38,737 bases of DNA from Brevibacterium sp. S111 (GTDB taxonomy: Bacteria; Actinomycetota; Actinomycetes; Actinomycetales; Brevibacteriaceae): positions 1 to 38,737 of the forward strand of contig NZ_RHFH01000022.1 of NCBI RefSeq assembly GCF_004745075.1. The letters are read 5' to 3'. How positions within the stretch are numbered: the first letter of the stretch is position 1; each line of letters opens with the position of its first letter. Both the position numbers and the translations under genes were made by a program. Below are positions 8,406 to 15,366 of the stretch, piece after piece. Below the pieces are notes generated by a model that saw only the letters and a list, made by a program, of their open reading frames with translations, had not been told where the DNA came from and searched no databases.

Positions 8406-9389
8406 ATGCGTCTCAGGAAATTGGCCACAGCGATTGTGGCGGTCGGTTCGATTCTTGCGGTTTCGGCCTGCTCCGGCGGAGAGGGCGGTGACGGCGGGGG
8501 CAAGGACGACTCGTTCGCCATCGGTGTCTCGCAGCTCGTGCAGCACCCGGCGCTCGACGCCGCCACCGAAGGCTTCAAGAAGTCCTTCGAAGATGCCGGC
8601 GTCGACGTGGACTGGGATGTGCAGAACGCCCAGGGCGAACAGGCCAACGCGACCTCGATCGCCCAGACCTTCGCCAACGACGACCTCGACCTCGTGCTCG
8701 CCGTCGCCACCCCGGCCGCCCAAGCCGCGGCCCAGGCGATCACCGACAAGCCCGTGCTCTTCACCGCCGTCACCGACGCCGAGGAAGCCGGGCTCGTCGA
8801 CTCCAGCGACAAGCCCGGCGGCAACGTCACCGGCACCTCCGACCTCAACCCGGTCGAAGAGCAGCTCAAGCTCGTCAAGGACGTCAAGCCCGATGCGAAG
8901 ACCGTCGGCATCGTCTACAGCTCCGGTGAGGTCAACTCGCAGGTGCAGGTCGACCTGGCGAAGGAGGCCGCGAAGGGCCTTGATGTGAAGATCAAGGAAG
9001 CGACGATCGCGAACTCGAGCGAACTCGCCCAGGCCGTGGAGTCACTCGGCAAGGTCGACGCCTACTACGTGCCCACCGACAACAACGTCGTCTCGGCCGT
9101 GTCGACCATGGTTCAGGCGGCAGAGAAGAACAAGGCTCTGCTCGTCGGCTCCGAAGCCGGCCAGGTCGAATCCGGGGCAGCGATCACCCGCGGCATCGAC
9201 TACACGAAGCTCGGCGAACAGACCGGCGAAATGGCTCTCAAGATCCTCCAGGACGGAAAGAAGCCTGCCGAGATGCCGGTCGAGACCAGCTCGAACCTCG
9301 AGCTCGTCGTCAACCCGAAGGCCGCCAAGGCCCAGGGCGTTGAAATTCCGCAGAAGCTCATCGACGAAGCCGACAACGTCATCGACTGA
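8406..9389 (+). CDS. ABC transporter substrate-binding lipoprotein (TrpX-type)
   Basis: A 327-residue lipoprotein. The start at 8406 follows AAAGGGAG; an in-frame ATG at 8328 would bury the signal peptide. Residues 1-22 form a lipoprotein signal (MRLRK, hydrophobic core, LAVSAC) with the lipidated Cys at 22. The mature protein has the ABC_sub_bind (PF04392) pattern: FAIGVSQLVQHPALDAATEGFKK, QNAQGEQANATSIAQTF, LAVATPAAQAA, LFTAVTDAEEAGLVDS and GGNVTGTSDLNP. Proteins of this family bind aromatic amino acids or other small solutes, as in streptococcal TrpX. With the next two genes it forms a complete importer. The substrate is not deducible from sequence alone. Confidence 0.9.
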   Translation: MRLRKLATAIVAVGSILAVSACSGGEGGDGGGKDDSFAIGVSQLVQHPALDAATEGFKKSFEDAGVDVDWDVQNAQGEQANATSIAQTFANDDLDLVLAVATPAAQAAAQAITDKPVLFTAVTDAEEAGLVDSSDKPGGNVTGTSDLNPVEEQLKLVKDVKPDAKTVGIVYSSGEVNSQVQVDLAKEAAKGLDVKIKEATIANSSELAQAVESLGKVDAYYVPTDNNVVSAVSTMVQAAEKNKALLVGSEAGQVESGAAITRGIDYTKLGEQTGEMALKILQDGKKPAEMPVETSSNLELVVNPKAAKAQGVEIPQKLIDEADNVID

Positions 9390-9453
9390 CCCTCGTCGGC
9401 CACACCTCGTGACCCGGTGCGCGGAGTCCTGAACTCCTCAGCCTGAGGTCACC

Positions 9454-9495
9454 GGCGCCGAGGGTGCCGGCAGCACTGCCGGCCCCCTCGGCGCC
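9454..9495 (+). terminator. Long stem-loop between binding-protein and permease genes
   Basis: A 42-nt near-perfect hairpin: outer arms GGCGCCGAGGG/CCCTCGGCGCC (11 bp) and inner arms GCCGGCAG/CTGCCGGC (8 bp), with a tiny loop and a single unpaired base on each side. There is no T-tract. In binding-protein-first operons such structures often act as partial terminators or mRNA stabilisers, giving more binding protein than permease. That role is inferred from position. Confidence 0.6.
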
Positions 9496-9530
9496 ACCAC
9501 GAACCACACACCAGAAATGAACGGAAACCC

Positions 9531-10514
9531 ATGTTCGGAGCATTGGAGCTCGGGCTCATCTACGGCGCGATGGCGCTCGGGGTCTATCTGACCTTCAAGG
9601 TCCTCAACTTCCCCGACCTCACCGTCGACGGAAGCTTCACCACGGGCGGCGCCACCGCAGCCTCCCTCATCATCGCCGGGGTCGACCCCTTCCTGGCCAC
9701 CGCCGCCGCGATCGGTGCCGGACTCATCGCCGGATACATCACCGGTCTGCTCCACACCAAGGGCGGCATCGATGGACTGCTCGCCGGCATCCTCACGATG
9801 ATCGGACTGTGGTCGATCAACCTGCGGATCATGGGCAAAGCGAACCTGCCGCTGCTGCGAGAGGACACCGTGTTCACCCCGCTGCGGGAGAACATGCTGT
9901 TGGGCACCTGGGTGTCGATCGCGATCCTGCTCGCCTTCGCCCTCATCCTCAAGTTCGCCATCGACTGGTTCCTCACCACCGATCTCGGCCTGGCCATCCA
10001 GGCCACCGGCAACAACAAGGAGATGATCCGCAGCCTCGGTGTGAACACCGACAATTCGACGATGCTCACCCTCGCCCTGTCGAACGGGTTCGTCGCGCTC
10101 TGCGGTGCCCTCGTCGCCCAGTACCAGGGCTTCTCCGACATCAGCATGGGCATCGGCCTCATCCTCGTCGGACTGGCGTCGGTCATCCTCGGCCAGGCCG
10201 TGTTCGGCAACCGCAACATCTTCATGGCCAGCCTCGGCGCACTGCTCGGCTCCGTGTTCTACCGGCTCATCATCTTCCTCGCCCTGCGCGCCGGGCTCGA
10301 TACGAACGACATGAAGCTGACCACTGCGCTCCTCGTCGTCATCGCACTGCTGCTGCCCAGGTGGGGCTTCCTCAAGCGGATCCCGTCGCTGCGCGGCCGC
10401 GGCAACCGTGCGGCCACCTCGGTGCCGCAGGGCACGACCGACATCAAGGACCCGGCCGAGATCGCTGACATCCCTGCCGGGGCAAGCAGTGCACGCGCCG
10501 GGAAGGAAGGCTGA
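9531..10514 (+). CDS. ABC transporter permease (TrpY-type, BPD_transp_2 family)
   Basis: A 327-residue membrane permease. The opening LELGLIYGAMALGVYLTFKVLNFPDLTVDGSFTTGGATAA is diagnostic of permeases paired with PF04392 binding proteins. About eight to nine hydrophobic helices follow up to residue ~285, including GLTLAIQATGNN-like loop sequence (GLAIQATGNNKEMIRSLGVNT, near 153-173) that contacts the ATPase. A polar tail of about 40 residues ends the protein. Its gene ends 5 nt before the ATPase ATG, indicating coupled expression. The Shine-Dalgarno is weak (CGGAAAC). Confidence 0.9.
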   Translation: MFGALELGLIYGAMALGVYLTFKVLNFPDLTVDGSFTTGGATAASLIIAGVDPFLATAAAIGAGLIAGYITGLLHTKGGIDGLLAGILTMIGLWSINLRIMGKANLPLLREDTVFTPLRENMLLGTWVSIAILLAFALILKFAIDWFLTTDLGLAIQATGNNKEMIRSLGVNTDNSTMLTLALSNGFVALCGALVAQYQGFSDISMGIGLILVGLASVILGQAVFGNRNIFMASLGALLGSVFYRLIIFLALRAGLDTNDMKLTTALLVVIALLLPRWGFLKRIPSLRGRGNRAATSVPQGTTDIKDPAEIADIPAGASSARAGKEG

Positions 10515-10519
10515 GTGGC

Positions 10520-11311
10520 ATGCTCAAGATCAACACCATCTCGAAGACCTTCTTCGCCGGAACCGTCAACGAGCGCAAGGCGCTGCAGGGGCTTTCGCTC
10601 GAACTCGCCGAGTCCGACTTCGTCACCGTCATCGGCTCCAACGGTGCGGGCAAGTCGACACTGCTCAACACGATCTCCGGACGTCTGCCCATCGACTCCG
10701 GATCGATCACGATCGACGACGCCGAGGTGTCTCGGAAACGTGAACACAAGCGCGCGAAGTACCTGGGCCGGGTGTTCCAGGATCCCATGGCGGGCACAGC
10801 ACCGGACCTCACGATCGAACAGAACCTGTCCCTGGCGCTCAAGCGCGGACAGTCACGTGGGCTGGGTCGGGGCACCACCTCGGCGCGGCGGGAGCACTTC
10901 AAGGACGAGTTGGCGACGCTCGAGCTCGGCCTCGAGAACCGACTGAAGACGAAGGTCGGGCTGCTGTCCGGCGGACAGCGGCAGGCGCTGAGTCTGCTCA
11001 TGGCCGGATTCACTCAGCCGCGGATCCTGCTGCTCGACGAGCACACGGCGGCGCTCGACCCACAGCGCGCAGCGCTGGTGACGGCGCTGACGAAGAAGAT
11101 TGTCGAAGCTGACGGGCTGACCACGCTCATGGTCACCCACAACATGGAGCAGGCGATCGCGTTGGGCAACCGGCTGATCATGATGCACGAAGGTCGCATC
11201 ATCTACCAGGCCACGGCCGAGGAGAAGAAGGACCTGACGGTTGAGACTCTGCTCGGGGAGTTCTCGAAGCTCAAGGGAGCGACCCTGGGGGACCGGGCGC
11301 TGCTCAACTGA
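10520..11311 (+). CDS. ABC transporter ATP-binding protein (TrpZ-type)
   Basis: A 263-residue nucleotide-binding subunit with all ABC motifs: Walker A GSNGAGKST at 39-47, Q-loop Gln87 (VFQDP), signature LLSGGQ near 149-153, Walker B ILLLDEH at 169-175 with Glu174, and the switch His207 in VTHN. It energises import by the permease just upstream. The C-terminal third after the H-loop is short, with no regulatory domain. It is preceded by GGAAGG. No clear terminator follows before the TetR operator 78 nt downstream. Confidence 0.93.
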   Translation: MLKINTISKTFFAGTVNERKALQGLSLELAESDFVTVIGSNGAGKSTLLNTISGRLPIDSGSITIDDAEVSRKREHKRAKYLGRVFQDPMAGTAPDLTIEQNLSLALKRGQSRGLGRGTTSARREHFKDELATLELGLENRLKTKVGLLSGGQRQALSLLMAGFTQPRILLLDEHTAALDPQRAALVTALTKKIVEADGLTTLMVTHNMEQAIALGNRLIMMHEGRIIYQATAEEKKDLTVETLLGEFSKLKGATLGDRALLN

Positions 11312-11388
11312 GTCGCAGGACCAATCCGCTGAACTCGCGGAGTGGCCGCATCGGCGAGCAGCTGGGCCGGTGAAGGCCAGGGCTGGCT

Positions 11389-11414
11389 GACTTTACCAAC
11401 CGGTTGGTAAAGTC
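11389..11414. promoter_or_regulatory. TetR-type operator, perfect 26-nt palindrome
   Basis: A perfect palindrome with half-site GACTTTACCAACC. Its right half contains TAAAGT (11408-11413), 6 nt before the ATG at 11420, so the operator covers the -10 box of what looks like a leaderless promoter. The TTACCAACCGGTTGGTAA core is a classic TetR/AcrR operator form. Autoregulation of the following tetR-SMR operon is strongly suggested. Confidence 0.85.
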
Positions 11415-11419
11415 GCTGT

Positions 11420-12133
11420 ATGGCTGGTGATGCGCGGACACGGATTCTCGAAGCGGCGAAGGCTCTCGCCGAATCGCACGACTCGGTGCAGGGTGTGACC
11501 ATCTCGCTCGAATCGGTCGCCCACCAGGCAGGGCTGACGAAGCCGGGGCTGATGTACCACTTCCCCTCCAAACAAGCCCTCATGGTGGGAGTGGTCGATC
11601 ATGCCGCCGAGCATTGGGCGCATATGCTCGCCGGGCAGGCCGGGAAACCGGTTGGGGAGCTGTCGAGCTTCGAGCGGCACCGCGCCTATGTCGCCGTCGC
11701 GACCACGGCAGAGGTCTCCCGCGCCGACTACTGGATCTTCTCCGATGCCCTCTACCACCCGACGTTGGCGGAGGCGTGGAGTGGCCACCTCGGGCCGTGG
11801 TTCGACACCGTCGGGCTCGACGCGCAGGCGGTGTCACTGCTGACCGCGGCCCGGTTCTGCGCTGACGGGGCATGGATGTCCGAAGCCACCGGAGTCTTCC
11901 GGTCGACCGACCTCGCCGCAGTGCGCGAACACGCCCTCGGACTCATCGACATGGCCGAAAGACTCACCGCAGGAAACGGCCGTGCTGCGGCGAACCGCCG
12001 TACCGGAGCCGAAGAGCCCGCAGCGGCAGGTGAGTGCTCAGCCGCCGAAGATCGCGCCGTTGCCGATGACGCCGGCACCGACACCGGCACCGCCACCGGC
12101 ACCGGCACCGGCACCCGGGAGGTGACCGCATGA
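11420..12133 (+). CDS. TetR/AcrR family regulator of the SMR efflux operon
   Basis: A 237-residue regulator. The helix-turn-helix (ISLESVAHQAGLTKPGLMYHFPSKQALM) lies near residues 32-60, followed by a helical ligand domain of the TetR_C type to about 180. The last ~50 residues are low-complexity, rich in Ala, Glu, Thr and Gly, ending in Gly-Thr repeats encoded by a GGCACC tandem repeat; this tail is atypical and probably disordered. The gene begins 6 nt after a TAnnnT box inside a perfect palindrome and ends in ATGA overlap with the first SMR gene. It most likely represses its own operon and senses a pump substrate. Confidence 0.9.
   Translation: MAGDARTRILEAAKALAESHDSVQGVTISLESVAHQAGLTKPGLMYHFPSKQALMVGVVDHAAEHWAHMLAGQAGKPVGELSSFERHRAYVAVATTAEVSRADYWIFSDALYHPTLAEAWSGHLGPWFDTVGLDAQAVSLLTAARFCADGAWMSEATGVFRSTDLAAVREHALGLIDMAERLTAGNGRAAANRRTGAEEPAAAGECSAAEDRAVADDAGTDTGTATGTGTGTREVTA
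12072..12115 (+). repeat. Hexanucleotide tandem repeat in the tetR 3' end
   Basis: About seven imperfect copies of ACCGGC/ACCGAC/ACCGCC in phase with the reading frame, encoding the Gly-Thr tail of the TetR protein. Copy number could vary between strains without frameshift, since the unit is 6 nt. Confidence 0.7.
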
Positions 12134-12486
12134 ATATGACTCGTCTGCTCCTCCTCGCCGTCGCCATCCTCGCCGAGGTTGCCGCAACGCTGATGCTGCG
12201 CGCCTCCATCGCCGATCCGGTGTGGATCCCCGGCGTCGTCATCCTCTACGCCGCAGCCTTCTTCATCCTCGGCCTCACGCAGCGACTCGGGATGCCGCTG
12301 GGCGCCGTCTACGCCACCTGGTCGGCCAGCGGCGTCGCACTCGTTGCGATGCTCGGTGTCGTGTTCTTCGGAGAAGTCCTCAGCTTGGGTGCCGTGATCG
12401 GCATCGTCGTCATCATCATCGGTGTCGTCCTTGTCGAGTCGGGAACGCCCGGCGAATCAGAGACCGTGGAGGAGGTGACCGAATGA
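12130..12486 (+). CDS. SMR family efflux subunit, first of a pair
   Basis: A 118-residue small multidrug resistance protein with four TM helices. TM1 carries the essential glutamate (LAVAILAEVAATLMLRAS, Glu16, which becomes Glu14 as in EmrE if the second Met is used). Family residues also include the Tyr/Trp-containing GAVYATWSASGVA in TM3 and GVVFFGEVLS. An acidic tail follows residue 105. GGAGG lies 7 nt before the ATG, which overlaps the tetR stop. The next gene is a second SMR subunit, so the functional pump is probably a heterodimer of the EbrAB/NepAB type with opposite topologies. Likely substrates are quaternary ammonium compounds or other cations. Confidence 0.9.
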   Translation: MNMTRLLLLAVAILAEVAATLMLRASIADPVWIPGVVILYAAAFFILGLTQRLGMPLGAVYATWSASGVALVAMLGVVFFGEVLSLGAVIGIVVIIIGVVLVESGTPGESETVEEVTE

Positions 12487-12797
12487 GTTGGCTCTGGTTG
12501 GTCCTGTCGATCCTCAGCGAAGTCGCGGGCACCCTGTGCCTGCGCGCCAGCGGGGGCCTGCAGCGCAGGATCTGGATCATTCCCGTCGCCATCGCCTACG
12601 GTGCTGCCTTCTACTTCCTCGGCCGAACACTGGCCGCCGGCATGCACCTCGGGGTCGCCTACGGCCTCTGGGCCGCTTGCGGAGTCGCCCTGGTCTGCCT
12701 GCTCTCACGCGTCATCTGGAAGGACCCGCTGACGCGGAAGGCACTTCTCGGCATCGGTTTCATCGCCGTCGGCGTCATGCTCGTCGAAGCAGGCTGA
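12483..12797 (+). CDS. SMR family efflux subunit, second of a pair
   Basis: A 104-residue SMR protein with four TM helices and the TM1 glutamate at position 13 (LSILSEVAGTLCLRASGG), plus GVAYGLWAACGVALV in TM3. It lacks the acidic tail of its partner and its loops carry several Arg/Lys (LQRR, RVIWKDPLTRK). That charge difference is what is expected of two subunits that insert in opposite orientations. The start ATG overlaps the preceding stop as ATGA, after GGAGG 7 nt upstream, a junction nearly identical to that before the first SMR gene. Confidence 0.9.
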   Translation: MSWLWLVLSILSEVAGTLCLRASGGLQRRIWIIPVAIAYGAAFYFLGRTLAAGMHLGVAYGLWAACGVALVCLLSRVIWKDPLTRKALLGIGFIAVGVMLVEAG

Positions 12798-12885
12798 GCT
12801 CAGCGGCAAGCATTCCGGGCAGAGTGGCCTTGAGGCTGTGTCCAGCGGCCGTTGCCGTTTCCTTTGGGAAGACTGCAGAAACTGT

Positions 12886-12891
12886 TATCGT
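12886..12891 (+). promoter_or_regulatory. Candidate promoter upstream of the BCCT-sulfatase operon
   Basis: TATCGT fits the TAnnnT -10 form, with TTGGGA (12864-12869) 16 nt upstream as a possible -35. An ATG begins 8 nt downstream. This is the best promoter candidate in the 415-nt gap and could drive both the small ORF at 12900 and the BCCT gene. Confidence 0.35.
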
Positions 12892-12899
12892 CTGAAGAT

Positions 12900-13031
12900 A
12901 TGACTCTTTTCGGAAGTGACGACCCACACCGTGGTGGTTCGTCGACTCCGAATCGTGAACGCCCGAGCTGTGGCTTCGCCGATGACTCCTGGGAACCTGC
13001 TGCCGTCGGATGGTGGGGCGGAGAGCCCTAA
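12900..13031 (+). CDS. Possible small leaderless ORF, 43 residues, unknown
   Basis: An ATG-to-TAA frame of 43 residues beginning MTLFGSDDPHRGG and ending WEPAAVGWWGGEP. It is polar, with Gly, Pro, Asp and three Trp, one Cys, and no membrane segment. It starts 8 nt after a TAnnnT box, the arrangement of leaderless genes seen elsewhere here. It lies alone in the gap upstream of the BCCT carrier, so it may be a small protein or a leader peptide for that operon. I recognise no family, and chance cannot be excluded at this length. Confidence 0.35.
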   Translation: MTLFGSDDPHRGGSSTPNRERPSCGFADDSWEPAAVGWWGGEP

Positions 13032-13212
13032 GCACCGTCCGCCGATCCGCGGAGCCCCCTGCTGATCGGCGACAGCCCAGTCGATCTCGAATCCTGAAAA
13101 TCTCTGACCTGATGAGCCGCCGAGCTCATCGGGCGATAGCGGGTATGTCTGCTGGGCCTGTCGCCGTTCGACGAACAGTTGTCCTGACCGCCGAATGAAA
13201 GTGAACCGACAC
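13032..13212. other. Leader region of the BCCT gene
   Basis: No gene is supported. One hairpin, GATGAGC-CGCCGA-GCTCATC (13111-13130), lies about 80 nt before the BCCT start and could affect translation or act in attenuation. No other structure is obvious. Confidence 0.35.
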
Positions 13213-15366
13213 ATGGCAGACGATTTCGAAACGAATCCCGACCGGACGGAATCGGACCAATCCACCACGTCCACCCGCCGCCCGCCGCGAGAACGGCTGA
13301 AGGCCGACGCGAAGCGCGTCGGTGCTGAAGCGGGACGGGTCAGCCGAGAGACCGGACGAGGCCTCGGCAAGCTCGACTACAGCCGCCCCGACCCTCGCAA
13401 GGCCGGTGCCAGCGAGGCGGGCGCCAACTACCCGCACGACACCCACCCCATCCTCGTGCCCGGCATCGCCATCGACGAGCAGCGTCGTCACTACTTCCTC
13501 GACAAGATCATCTTCGCGATCGCCGGGTCGCTGACCGTCGCATTCGTCATCTGGGGCATCGCAAGCCCCAGCAGCGTCGCCGGTGTCGCCCAGACGGCCT
13601 ATGACTGGGCGACTCTGCACGTCGGTTGGCTGTTCAACCTCGTCGCCATCATCGTGCTCGTGTCTCTGCTCATCCTCGCGTTCTCGCCCTACGGCAAGAT
13701 CCCCTTGGGCAAGGACGGAGAGAAATCCGAGTTCAGCACCTTCTCCTGGGTCGCGATGCTCTTCGCCGCCGGCATCGGCATCGGTGTGCTCTTCTTCGGG
13801 CCCTCCGAGCCGCTGACCTACTTCATCGCCCCGCCTCCGCTGACGAACGATCCGGAGACCACCGAAGCGCTTCACGGTGCGATGGCCCAGACCTACTTCC
13901 ACTGGGGCTTCCACGCCTGGGCGATGTATGCCCTCGTCGGCGGTGCCATCGCCTACGCCGCCTACCGTCGCGGACGCTCCCTGCTGCTGTCCTCGATCTT
14001 CGTCACCCTCTTCGGCAAGCGCCAGACCGAGGGCTTCGCCGGCAAGCTCGTCGACATCTTCGCCATCGTCGCCACGCTCTTCGGCACCGCCGCGGCCCTG
14101 GGCATCGCGGCCATGCAGATCGGCACCGGAGTCAGCATCGTCTCCGGAGCGGGACCGATGACGAACAATATGCTCGTCATCATCATTCTCGTCCTCACCT
14201 GCGGATTCATCATCTCGGCCGTCTCCGGCGTCTCCCGGGGAATCCGCTACCTGTCGTCGATCAACATCGTGCTCACCGTCGGCATCGTCGCTCTGGTCCT
14301 GTTCCTCGGACCGACTCTGTTCCTGTTCAACCTGCTGCCGTCGGCGTTCATGGAATACCTCGGCTCGATGTTCGACATGATGGGCCGGTCTCTGTCCTGG
14401 GGCGATGAGACTCAGGAATTCCAGTCGCTGTGGACCGTGTACTACTGGGCCTGGTGGATCTCCTGGTCGCCGTTCGTCGGTACCTTCATCGCCCGCATCT
14501 CCCGCGGTCGCTCCATCCGTCAGTTCATCCTCGGGACGATCTTCATCCCCTCGACTCTGCTCTTCGTCGCCTACGGCATCATGGGCGGAACCTCGATCTC
14601 GATGTACCGTTCCGGAGCCGCGGGCTTCAACGACAGCATGGAAGCCCCCGAGGTGTTCTTCACCCTCATCGACAATCTGCCCTACGTCGAATGGCTGCCG
14701 TTCGTCGTCATCGTCGTCCTCGCGATCTTCTTCATCACCTCCGCGGACTCCGCCTCGGTGGTCATGGGCATGCTCACCAGCCGCGGTGATCAGGAGCCGA
14801 AGAAGTGGGTCGTCGTGTTCTGGGGTCTGGTCATGTCCGGCATCGCCGTGGTCATGCTCCTCCTCGGCGACGCCAGCGCGCTCGAAGGGCTCCAGCAGCT
14901 CGTCATCGTCACGGCCGTGCCGTTTGCGATCGTCATGCTCTTCATCATCGTCGCGTGGTTCAAGGAGCTGCGCACGGACCCGCTGGCTCTGCGCCGGCAG
15001 TACGCGCTCAACGCCGTCGACAATGCCGTGGTCGCCGGTGCCGACGCCTATGGCGACGACTTCGCCCTCCAGGTCGTTCCCACCGAACCCGGTGACGGCG
15101 CGAACTGCGGCATCGACTCCGAACACGAGGACTACACCGGCTGGTACCAGCGCACGGACGAGAACGGCGATCCGGTCGGCTTCGACTACGAAACCGGGGA
15201 ATGGGCCGACGGCTGGACCGCCGATACCGAATCCGGTGATCCGGACGGATCCGCGGCAGCCGATGATGACCCCACCGACACCGAGGCTGAGGAACTCGCC
15301 GGGTCCGGAGCTGCCTCGGCGACCGATTCCGACTCCACCACCGATCACCGAGAGGACCGCTCATGA
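13213..15366 (+). CDS. BCCT family betaine/choline-type transporter
   Basis: A large (about 717-residue) secondary carrier for quaternary-ammonium solutes. A hydrophilic N-terminal part of about 95 residues precedes 12 TM helices. The Gly-rich helix-3 motif AAGIGIGVLFFGPSEPL is near 185-200, and the BCCT signature YYWAWWISWSPFVGTFIARISRGRSIRQF is near 410-438. The C-terminus (about 120 residues) is acidic and contains WYQRTDENGDPVGFDYETGEW-type sequence. Start is uncertain: ATGs at 13195 and 13213, neither with a strong ribosome site; 13213 is chosen because AAAG lies about 11 nt upstream. The stop overlaps the choline sulfatase ATG, so choline-O-sulfate, choline or betaine are plausible substrates. 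Confidence 0.88.
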   Translation: MADDFETNPDRTESDQSTTSTRRPPRERLKADAKRVGAEAGRVSRETGRGLGKLDYSRPDPRKAGASEAGANYPHDTHPILVPGIAIDEQRRHYFLDKIIFAIAGSLTVAFVIWGIASPSSVAGVAQTAYDWATLHVGWLFNLVAIIVLVSLLILAFSPYGKIPLGKDGEKSEFSTFSWVAMLFAAGIGIGVLFFGPSEPLTYFIAPPPLTNDPETTEALHGAMAQTYFHWGFHAWAMYALVGGAIAYAAYRRGRSLLLSSIFVTLFGKRQTEGFAGKLVDIFAIVATLFGTAAALGIAAMQIGTGVSIVSGAGPMTNNMLVIIILVLTCGFIISAVSGVSRGIRYLSSINIVLTVGIVALVLFLGPTLFLFNLLPSAFMEYLGSMFDMMGRSLSWGDETQEFQSLWTVYYWAWWISWSPFVGTFIARISRGRSIRQFILGTIFIPSTLLFVAYGIMGGTSISMYRSGAAGFNDSMEAPEVFFTLIDNLPYVEWLPFVVIVVLAIFFITSADSASVVMGMLTSRGDQEPKKWVVVFWGLVMSGIAVVMLLLGDASALEGLQQLVIVTAVPFAIVMLFIIVAWFKELRTDPLALRRQYALNAVDNAVVAGADAYGDDFALQVVPTEPGDGANCGIDSEHEDYTGWYQRTDENGDPVGFDYETGEWADGWTADTESGDPDGSAAADDDPTDTEAEELAGSGAASATDSDSTTDHREDRS

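Noticed and set aside
13126..15348. Long minus-strand open frame of 740 residues
   Set aside because: It mirrors the BCCT gene; its Asp/Glu/Arg-rich repeats are the usual shadow of a GC-rich gene.
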